From positions 124,001 through 188,000 of the forward strand of contig JAYFPK010000008.1 of assembly GCA_034927815.1 (NCBI GenBank): a DNA stretch of 64,000 bases, written 5' to 3'. This DNA comes from Limiplasma sp034927815 (GTDB taxonomy: Bacteria; Bacillota; Clostridia; Christensenellales; Aristaeellaceae). Both the position numbers and the translations under genes were made by a program. This document shows positions 15,355 to 21,938 of the stretch, one piece after another. The notes under the pieces were generated by a model that was given only the letters and a program-made list of their open reading frames with translations, did no database searches and was not told the DNA's origin. The number at the start of each line of letters is the position of its first letter. Within the stretch, counting starts at the first letter, position 1.

Positions 15355-17541
15355 ATGCTCGAAACCGCCCGTCAAAACACCATTGTCAGCTATGCGGGCC
15401 TTTCAAAGCCCGCCCTGATCACCCTGGCCAAGCAAGCCTTCGCCCAGGCGGATTTTGACGTGCCGGAGCGGTTTTCTTCCTTTCTGCCCCTGTTTCCCTT
15501 TGAGCTGATTCAGAACATGAATTACCTGGGCCACGCCTCCGGCCCCGCCGCCCGGGTGTCCCCCCTGGGCTTCTCCAGGGACCCCCAGGAATACCACGCC
15601 AAGCTGTACCGGCAGTTTCCGGACCTGTACCAGGGGGACAACTACCGCCGCAACTTCGACTATGAGGGCCGCTTCGTGGGGCGCGGCGTCTTTACGGTGG
15701 ACCCCGCCTGGACCGCCCGCTTCCCGCAGTTTGCCCCCTTTGCCGGGGAAAAGCTGATGATCCATCTCATCGGCGGGGGCCATCAGGCCGTGGCGCTTCC
15801 CGAGAGCATCTATCCCCGGGGCCGGGGGCTTTTGTCCGCGGCGGAAAAGAGCATGCAAATCACCCAGCGGGTGGAGCAGTTCGCCCAGTATGTGAAGGGC
15901 CGGGTTTCCGGAGGCGAGCTGTTTGAGCCGGAGCTTTTTGCCCAGGATTACCTGACGCTGACGGGGCTCTCTCCGGTGATGCTGCGCCAAAGCGAGCTGG
16001 GCCGCATCCTTCAGGACCTGAGCATCGCCAAGAGCTTGGAGAGCGACAACCCCTCCCCCGGGCTTTTTACGGAAAACGCCAAGCGGGTGGAGCACCTGCA
16101 CCAATACGTGCCCTTTCTGTATGCCTGCGACACCTTTGAGCCCACCGCCGTCACCAAGCACACGGCCAGGCTGTTTCAACCCGCCTTCTCGGAGTATGAC
16201 TTCATCAGCAACCTGTGGATTCCCTACCAGGACCTGAACGGATACATGAACCGGGAAACCATGACCCTGAACATGCAAAGGTTGTGCGAGGGTTACCAGA
16301 TCGCCCCGGTTTACGACCCGGCCACAGGGGGAGGGCGCTATCCCGACACCCTTCGGGGGATCATCGTCCGGGACCGGGACATCCTCATGCTGCTGGGGGA
16401 TGTGCTCAACAACCCCGCCTATGGCAGCGGCATGAACCCCCTGGGCATGATCGGCAAGCAGGTGTTTATCCCGGACAGCCGGGAGCTGATCCGCCAGCGG
16501 AAGTTGGCCCTGGAGGAGCTGGAGTTTGCGGTGGACCATACGCTGCTCTCCCCCGAGGCCTACCACCGGGCGTTGATGCGCAGCGCACTGCAGGAGTACA
16601 AGGGCAATTTGGTGGACGCCATGTACCGCCGGGAGGCCGCCCTTTCCCAAATGGAGGAGGACACCTATTCCTACGAGACCTCCAAGGCCTCCCTGGACGA
16701 GAAGGCGGCCCGCAAGCAGGCCCGGATGGAGGAGGCGGCGGTGCGCTGGAAGCACGGGCAGGTCAGCGGCTACGACGCGGACATCGATTACCTGCGCCGC
16801 AAGCAGCAAGCCCGGGAGGGCGTGCCCCAGGAGGAAGCGCGCCCGCCCATGCCTTTTGCGGCGGACCCCCAGCGGGAGCAAAGCATTGAGAGCGGGTACA
16901 CCATGCGCAACAACGCTCAACGGTTCCTGTACCGGGACGTCTATGTGCCCCAGGCCCAGCCCGCGGCCCCGGCGGTTCAGGATGCGCCGCCCAAGGGGAA
17001 GCCGGAGGACGGCAAGGAACCAGGCCCGGCGTCCGCCCCCAAGGAGAAGGCGTCCCCTTCCCAGGCGGCTGTTCCCAAGGCCGGGGGACCCGTATCCCCG
17101 GAACCGGGTCAGGCGTCGGCCCAGGGAGAATCCACGGAAGAGTCCGTAAAAGGGGCCGCGGAAAAACCCACAGAATCGAACGCGGAAGAGTCCACGGAAG
17201 AATCCGTGGAAAAATCCGTGGACAAGGTTGTGGAAGAATCCACGGAAGAACCCATAGACAGCGCTGCGAAAGAAGCCCTGGAAAAACCCCTGGATGAGGC
17301 TGCGGACGAAGCTGTGGAAGAACCCCGGAAGGAATCCGGTTCTGCCCGGGAGGCCAAAGCCTCTCCCCGTCCCCCCGCCTCCCTCCAGGCCCTGTCCCGG
17401 AAGCTGGCCCCCCCCGCCGATCCCTCCGCCCCCAAGCTGGCCCATCTGGTACCCAGGGACGATGAGCCCGCCGTTCAGGTGGACAACAAGGACGGGAAGA
17501 TGGCCACTTTGGTTTCCAAACCCCAAAAGACCGACAACTGA
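15355..17541 (+). CDS. Large unknown protein with acidic repeat tail (possible effector)
   Basis: 728 residues, ATG 15355, 49 bases after the Syd-like gene. Residues about 1-500 look globular and soluble, with no signal peptide or membrane segment. Residues about 125-170 include AGEKLMIHLIGGGHQAVALP, which recalls the H-x-x-G-G-G-x-Q-A-x-x-L-P stretch of some HNH/ENDO VII-type toxin domains, but the histidines expected afterwards are replaced (IYPRGRGLLSAAEK). Residues about 395-500 are helical and charged. Residues about 525-700 are low complexity: Pro/Ala-rich, then repeated ESTEES/VEKSVDKV units (about 595-663). The stop is 33 bases before the ATPase gene. Function unknown; a substrate, scaffold or toxin-derived partner of the ATPase is possible. 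Confidence 0.8.
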   Translation: MLETARQNTIVSYAGLSKPALITLAKQAFAQADFDVPERFSSFLPLFPFELIQNMNYLGHASGPAARVSPLGFSRDPQEYHAKLYRQFPDLYQGDNYRRNFDYEGRFVGRGVFTVDPAWTARFPQFAPFAGEKLMIHLIGGGHQAVALPESIYPRGRGLLSAAEKSMQITQRVEQFAQYVKGRVSGGELFEPELFAQDYLTLTGLSPVMLRQSELGRILQDLSIAKSLESDNPSPGLFTENAKRVEHLHQYVPFLYACDTFEPTAVTKHTARLFQPAFSEYDFISNLWIPYQDLNGYMNRETMTLNMQRLCEGYQIAPVYDPATGGGRYPDTLRGIIVRDRDILMLLGDVLNNPAYGSGMNPLGMIGKQVFIPDSRELIRQRKLALEELEFAVDHTLLSPEAYHRALMRSALQEYKGNLVDAMYRREAALSQMEEDTYSYETSKASLDEKAARKQARMEEAAVRWKHGQVSGYDADIDYLRRKQQAREGVPQEEARPPMPFAADPQREQSIESGYTMRNNAQRFLYRDVYVPQAQPAAPAVQDAPPKGKPEDGKEPGPASAPKEKASPSQAAVPKAGGPVSPEPGQASAQGESTEESVKGAAEKPTESNAEESTEESVEKSVDKVVEESTEEPIDSAAKEALEKPLDEAADEAVEEPRKESGSAREAKASPRPPASLQALSRKLAPPADPSAPKLAHLVPRDDEPAVQVDNKDGKMATLVSKPQKTDN

Positions 17542-17574
17542 ACTCCGGCGACTTCCCCTGAAGGAGGGGCAAGC

Positions 17575-18873
17575 ATGCAACATAAAAACGTACTGAAGGG
17601 TTTGCAGATTTCCCGTACCATCCCCTACCGGGATCCGGACGCCCTCTTTGCTTTGGTGGGCACCGACGGCAACGGCCAAAACGCCTATTTGCCCATGGGC
17701 GAAAACATGCTCAGCCGGCATATGCTGCTGCTGGGCGCGCCCGGCACCGGCAAGAGCAACTTCATGTGCCACATTTTACGCAATGTCCGGGCCAACCTCA
17801 CCGAGGCGGACGTGATGGTGGTGCTGGACCCTGTGGGAGAATATTACAACGCCTTCTACCAGCCCGGAGACATCGTCTTTTCCGACGACGCCCGCTCCAG
17901 CGGCGAGGACGGGGAGGCCTATTGGAACCTGTACGCGGAGCTGTGCCAGGAGGAGCGCGTCATCGAGGATGCCTCCACCCTGTGCGGCCTGCTCTTTGAC
18001 GACCGCATCCGGGGGGCCGCGGAGCCCTTCTACCCCAGCGCGGCCCGGGACCTGATGATGGCCCTCATCGTGTACCTGTGCCGCAAGGGCGGAAAGGAAT
18101 TGCAAAATAACCTGGCCCTTCGGGAGCTCATCGACGGCTTTGACTTTGAGAGCATGCGCTCCATCCTGGAGCAGGAGCCGGACCTGCGGGCCCTGGCCTC
18201 CTACCTCAGCCGCTCGGACAGCCCCGAGACCCTGGGGGTGGTGGCGGCCTTGCAGCAGGCCGCCAGGGAGCTCTTCCAGGGCCGCTTTTGCCAGGAAGGG
18301 ACCTTGGGCATGCGCCCCTTGGTGCGCGGCAAGGGGGGCAAGGTCATCTTCGTGTGCTATGACGCCTCCCATGGCAACATGCTTCGCCCCCTGTACGCAG
18401 CCCTCATCGACCTTTGCATGCAGGAGGCCCTCAGCCGGGTGGAGAACGAGGGGAACGTATACCTGCTGCTGGACGGCATCGCGGGCTTTCCGCCCTTGCC
18501 CCACCTGGAGGACGCCCTGCTGCTGGGCCGGAGCAAGGGCCTGAAAATCCTCCTGTCCGCCATGAGCGTCAACCAGCTCCAAAACCGCTACGGCGCGGCG
18601 GTGGCCCAGAGCCTGGTCTGCGCCTTTGGCACCACGGTCGTGTTCCGCCTCCACGACCGCCCCAGCCGGGACTTCGTGAAGGGCCTGTATGGCCGCCACC
18701 GGGTGGTGGAAAGCTTCACCTCCTCCGTGCAGGTGCGCAGCATCATCGAACAGGTGATGGATCAATACATTATTGAAGACGAGGACATCACGGCGCTCCA
18801 GACCCACGAATGCATCATCGCCACCATGCACTACCCGCCCTTCTGGTTCCGCTTGAAGCCCTACGGCGGCTAA
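17575..18873 (+). CDS. VirD4/TraG-like P-loop ATPase, soluble form
   Basis: 432 residues. Walker A is GAPGTGKS at residues 54-61, preceded by SRHMLLLG as in type IV coupling proteins and HerA/FtsK-like ATPases. The following strand reads VMVVLDPVGEYYNAFY, the place of the conserved D-x-K-G-E motif. The Walker B region is VYLLLDGIAGFPPLP near residue 295, where the usual acidic DE is DG. Then comes a sensor-like ILLSAMSVNQLQNRYG, matching the R/Q-rich segment of VirD4. The N-terminal transmembrane segments of true coupling proteins are absent, and no relaxase or mating-pore gene is nearby. It therefore probably works on a non-conjugative substrate, perhaps the 728-residue neighbour. Confidence 0.82.
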   Translation: MQHKNVLKGLQISRTIPYRDPDALFALVGTDGNGQNAYLPMGENMLSRHMLLLGAPGTGKSNFMCHILRNVRANLTEADVMVVLDPVGEYYNAFYQPGDIVFSDDARSSGEDGEAYWNLYAELCQEERVIEDASTLCGLLFDDRIRGAAEPFYPSAARDLMMALIVYLCRKGGKELQNNLALRELIDGFDFESMRSILEQEPDLRALASYLSRSDSPETLGVVAALQQAARELFQGRFCQEGTLGMRPLVRGKGGKVIFVCYDASHGNMLRPLYAALIDLCMQEALSRVENEGNVYLLLDGIAGFPPLPHLEDALLLGRSKGLKILLSAMSVNQLQNRYGAAVAQSLVCAFGTTVVFRLHDRPSRDFVKGLYGRHRVVESFTSSVQVRSIIEQVMDQYIIEDEDITALQTHECIIATMHYPPFWFRLKPYGG

Positions 18874-18898
18874 CCCGCCCCAAAAAGGAGGTCCCCTC

Positions 18899-19630
18899 AT
18901 GAGCATTACCCCCAAGGATATCGCCAAAATGCTGGATCACAGCACCCTACAGCCCAACCTTACCCAGGAGGACATCCGCAAGGGTTGCGAAATCGCGCTG
19001 CAATACGGCGCCGCCAGCGTCTGCGCCCGCCCCGGGGACATGCCTTTGGTGGCGGAGCTGCTCAAGGGCAGCGATGTGAAGGTCTGCACGGTGATCGGCT
19101 TTCCCCACGGCAACCACAAGCCGGAGATCAAGCTGGCGGAAGCCAGGGCGGCGCTGGAGGACGGCTGCCACGAGCTGGATATGGTGCTGAACATCGGCAG
19201 GCTCATCGCCGGGGACGCGGCCTATGTCCGGGATGAAATCCAGGCCATTTGCGAGCTGGCCCACAGCCGGGGGGCCAAGGTCAAGGTGATCCTGGAAAAC
19301 TGCTATCTCACCGACGAGCAGAAGAAGCTGGCCTGCGGGCTTTGCACCCAGGCCGGGGCCGACTGGGTGAAAACCAGCACTGGCTACGGCACCGGGGGCT
19401 GCACCCTGGCCGACCTGCGGCTCATGCGCGCCGCGGTTCCCCCCAGCGTTCAGGTGAAGGGCTCCGGGGGCATCCGGGACCTGGATACCGTGTTGGCGGC
19501 CCGGGCCATCGGGGCCACCCGCTGCGGCGTTTCCGCCACGGTGAAGATCATGGAGGAGGCCCAACGGCGCTACGCGGAAGGCGCCCTGGCCGAGGCCACG
19601 GATTTGAAGGAAATGGAAGGCGGGTACTGA
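18899..19630 (+). CDS. deoC: Deoxyribose-phosphate aldolase
   Basis: Class I aldolase cleaving 2-deoxyribose-5-phosphate to glyceraldehyde-3-phosphate and acetaldehyde in deoxynucleoside catabolism. 243 residues. Visible family motifs: LDHSTLQPN at the N-terminus, VIGFPHGNHK, ELDMVLNIGRL, VKVILENCYLT and the Schiff-base lysine segment ADWVKTSTGYGTGG (Lys near residue 157), then VKGSGGIRD. AAAAAGGAGG precedes ATG 18899. It follows the ATPase by 25 bases, so it may be read through from that cassette, though its function is unrelated. Confidence 0.95.
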   Translation: MSITPKDIAKMLDHSTLQPNLTQEDIRKGCEIALQYGAASVCARPGDMPLVAELLKGSDVKVCTVIGFPHGNHKPEIKLAEARAALEDGCHELDMVLNIGRLIAGDAAYVRDEIQAICELAHSRGAKVKVILENCYLTDEQKKLACGLCTQAGADWVKTSTGYGTGGCTLADLRLMRAAVPPSVQVKGSGGIRDLDTVLAARAIGATRCGVSATVKIMEEAQRRYAEGALAEATDLKEMEGGY

Positions 19631-19656
19631 GCCGTTTCGGGGGGGAAGGGTATTGC

Positions 19657-19717
19657 GGGGGCTCCGCTAGGGCCTTCGTCCCTGGACCCATCATGGACCG
19701 CGTTTCATGCGGTCCAA
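19657..19717. repeat. Intergenic repeat element, copy D
   Basis: Contains CCTTCGTCCCTGGACCCATC as in copies A and B, followed by a different hairpin stem (GGACCGC / GCGGTCC, 19695-19715) and the same AAAAATA tail. The stem sequence has changed on both arms, which suggests selection for the hairpin rather than the sequence. Confidence 0.65.
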
Positions 19718-19809
19718 AAATATGAATAAGGGACAAAAGCGCCATTACAAAAGCGGCATTATAAAACCATGGAAGCCCTCTGACGGCTTCCAAGGGATGC
19801 CGGCAAACC

Positions 19810-19844
19810 AAAGGCGGCCTTCCCTAAGAGGGAGGGCCGCCTTT
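19810..19844. terminator. Bidirectional terminator between deoC and the VanW gene
   Basis: A 16-base-pair stem with one G-T pair (19810-19825 / 19829-19844, tip about AAG) that begins with AAA and ends with TTT, so it can terminate both the plus-strand deoC transcript and the minus-strand VanW transcript. Confidence 0.75.
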
Positions 19845-19878
19845 GCCTATGCTGGGAAGAGGGGCCTGCCCTCCTCCT

Positions 19879-21063
19879 TCAGGAGTTCTCCCCTCTGAAA
19901 ATCTGGATCGTCAGCACGCCCCGGCCGTCGCTCTCCGCCAAAATGCGGATGGGGAACGGGTAATCGTTGCGGAAAATCAGGTTTAGGTTCACGTTGCCCA
20001 CCGCCGCGTCCGTATGCTGGGGCAGGTATCTGGCGCTGCCCGGACCATGGGGACGGCGGTGCAAAATAGAGATGCCCGGAAGCTGCCGGATGGCGTTGTA
20101 CATGGTGCTGCTGCTTTGGCAAGTGCCGCCGCCGGAGCCGATTTGGGTGCCTCCGTCCACCAGCACCGGGGCGGGGAAATATCCGTTGGACTTCTTGTAG
20201 GGGCCGATCTGGGCATTGAAATCCAGCTGCTCGCCGGGCTGCATGATCCGGGTCATCAACTCGCAGCTGCGCACGATGTTCTTGCAGCGGCCATCGTTGC
20301 CCTCCGCCCCGGTGTTATAGGCAAAGTAGCTGGAAAAGGCCGCGATGGGGGTTTCAGCGCTCAAGGGCTCGATGGTGGGGGCCACCACGGTCATGTCCGT
20401 AAGCTGCCTGGCGTCCACATAGCCGTAGCTGCGCCAGTAATAAATCTTGGCGAACCCGTCCACAAACTCGATGATGGCGATCTTGTTCCCCTTCCCCAGC
20501 ACGATGGGATGGGTTTCCTCATTGATTCTGGGGGTTTGGTATACCGTGGCGTCCCCGGTCAAGGTGGCCACATAGCCCATGGGCATCACCCCATAGGGAG
20601 GGGTGGCGGCGGGGTCCAGCACCGTGCAGTTTTCATCAATACAGGTTCTGAGGATATACCCCGCCACGCCCTCGTACTCGATGAGCACAAAGGCCGGGTA
20701 CACCTTATAGATGGTGACCTCCTCGCCCTTGTTCACCCAGCCCATGGCCTGGCTGCCGGTATCCTGGGCATAGCGGATGGTGACGGTGGTGCCCGTGGCG
20801 GTCATCAGCTTGACCTTGGTCTTGTACAAAGGGGTGAGGCCCTGGACGCTGGGCGGTCCCATGTCCGCCTCGTCCGCCACGGCCACGGTCTGGTCCTCGT
20901 CCACAGGCAGGTCTTCCTCCGCAACGCCCTCGTCAATGGCCTCCTCCAGCAGGGTTTTCTCCTGGTCGGGGACATCCGCAAGGTCTTCCGCCAGGCCCGC
21001 CAGGGGCAAAACAAACAGCAGGCCGCAAAGCAGCACAGAAAGCAAATTTTTGATGCGCATCAT
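19879..21063 (-). CDS. Secreted VanW-family protein with SH3-like N-terminal region
   Basis: About 394 residues. Start taken at ATG 21063, with TAAGGAG about 11 bases upstream; a GTG further up would overlap that site. A signal peptide (MRIKNLLSVLLCGLLFVLPLAGLAE) is followed by an acidic linker, then two bacterial SH3-like stretches (KVKLMTATGTTVTIRYAQ; VATLTGDATVYQTPRIN). The C-terminal VanW domain is clear: QPGEQLDFNAQIGPYKKSNGYF, GSGGGTCQSSSTMYNAI and HTDAAVGNVNLNLIFRND. VanW proteins are common extracellular or wall-associated proteins of Clostridia with no settled function. Monocistronic, with promoter at 21138 and terminator at 19810. Confidence 0.9.
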   Translation of the reverse strand: MMRIKNLLSVLLCGLLFVLPLAGLAEDLADVPDQEKTLLEEAIDEGVAEEDLPVDEDQTVAVADEADMGPPSVQGLTPLYKTKVKLMTATGTTVTIRYAQDTGSQAMGWVNKGEEVTIYKVYPAFVLIEYEGVAGYILRTCIDENCTVLDPAATPPYGVMPMGYVATLTGDATVYQTPRINEETHPIVLGKGNKIAIIEFVDGFAKIYYWRSYGYVDARQLTDMTVVAPTIEPLSAETPIAAFSSYFAYNTGAEGNDGRCKNIVRSCELMTRIMQPGEQLDFNAQIGPYKKSNGYFPAPVLVDGGTQIGSGGGTCQSSSTMYNAIRQLPGISILHRRPHGPGSARYLPQHTDAAVGNVNLNLIFRNDYPFPIRILAESDGRGVLTIQIFRGENS

Positions 21064-21137
21064 CCCGCGTGTCACTCCTTACGGCACAGTAGGCCCTCCG
21101 CCGGTCCCGGAAAACCCCGGGCCGCCATGGGGATTCC

Positions 21138-21146
21138 ATTATATCA
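21138..21146 (-). promoter_or_regulatory. Extended -10 promoter of the VanW gene
   Basis: On the minus strand, TGATATAAT (TGn plus TATAAT). About 75 bases upstream of the ATG; the leader includes a GC-rich hairpin. No clear -35 box. Confidence 0.55.
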
Positions 21147-21271
21147 CAATTCACGGGGCAACCCCATTTTCCAGGGAAAATTTACAGGGCGGCAGGAGGG
21201 GAGAAGCGCCATTGCTTGTGTGAGCGGGGTTTATGCCCATAATCCGATTCGATATTTATGTTAGCTCGGCA

Positions 21272-21505
21272 TTATCCCCTTTTCCGCGCTTCATCCGCCA
21301 AAAACACAACCATTTCTTCGGGCGTAGGTACAGCACTATCGCACGGAATGCGTTTCCAATACGCTTGGACTTCAGGGTTTTGGCTTGATAGCCCAACCAG
21401 CATGGCATGATATATTTCTTTCCTGATCTCAGCGACCGACTTCCCCTCGCGCTTTGCGATCTCCTTCAACGCATTTTCGGCAGCGCTAAGCTTTTTGCGA
21501 TCCAT
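21272..21505 (-). CDS. Small Spo0A-C-terminal-domain-like protein
   Basis: 77 residues: a lysine-rich helical start (MDRKKLSAAENALKEIAKREGKSVAEIRKEIYHAML) and a C-terminal half with NPEVQAYWKRIPCDSAVPTPEEMVVFLADEA. I recall small clostridial proteins of this shape being annotated as resembling the Spo0A C-terminal DNA-binding domain. Function unknown. It is divergent from an XRE regulator gene, and the pair shares a 130-base spacer with inverted repeats, which suggests joint control. A toxin-antitoxin-like pairing is possible but nothing here proves it. Confidence 0.7.
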   Translation of the reverse strand: MDRKKLSAAENALKEIAKREGKSVAEIRKEIYHAMLVGLSSQNPEVQAYWKRIPCDSAVPTPEEMVVFLADEARKRG

Positions 21506-21542
21506 CTCCCGTCACCCCATCTCTTAGCCTCCTCCGCAATCA

Positions 21543-21578
21543 AGGCTACGGATAGCCTGATAGTAGCATGCATAGCCT
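21543..21578. promoter_or_regulatory. Candidate XRE operator with repeated TAGCCT half-sites
   Basis: AGGCTA-CGGA-TAGCCT (21543-21558) is a perfect inverted repeat, and a further TAGCCT at 21573-21578 is exactly 20 bases from the first. Two-turn spacing on one DNA face in a divergent intergenic region suits a Cro/CI-type dimer. A TATGAT -10-like box for the plus-strand gene follows at about 21599. Confidence 0.5.
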
Positions 21579-21635
21579 ACTTTCTCCATCCCCTTTGGGT
21601 ATGATGAGCGCATCAACCAAAGGGAGGCCATCACG

Positions 21636-21878
21636 GTGGATACGATATCAGCCCTCCGCAACCGGATTCTGGCGTTGTGCGGGGAAAGAAACATCACCAT
21701 CAACAAGCTGGCGGCGCTATCCGCCCTGCCGCCCTCCAGCGTCAAGAACATCCTGTACGGCAAGAGCCAGAACCCCAAGCTCCTCACCCTCAAAATGCTG
21801 TGCGACGGGCTGGGAATGACCCTGGGCGAGTTCTTTTCCACCCCGGAGTTTGATGCGCTGGAGCAGGAAATCAAATAA
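21636..21878 (+). CDS. XRE-family (Cro/CI-type) helix-turn-helix regulator
   Basis: 80 residues, GTG start at 21636 with AAAGGGAGG at 21619-21627. A single HTH domain fills the protein: RNRILALCGERNITINKLAALSALPPSSVKNILYGKS is the five-helix core and LLTLKMLCDGLGMTLGEFF the usual end. It lacks a dimerisation or effector domain. It probably regulates itself and the divergent small protein through the TAGCCT repeats. Confidence 0.88.
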   Translation: MDTISALRNRILALCGERNITINKLAALSALPPSSVKNILYGKSQNPKLLTLKMLCDGLGMTLGEFFSTPEFDALEQEIK

Positions 21879-21938
21879 GCCCCGGGGCGGGACCGGCGGT
21901 CCATGGCCGAATTCTCCATGGACCGCTCCCCTCGCCGC

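Noticed and set aside
17575..18873. Part of a conjugative element
   Set aside because: No relaxase, integrase, VirB-like or pilus gene is near, base composition matches the core genome, and the ATPase lacks membrane helices.
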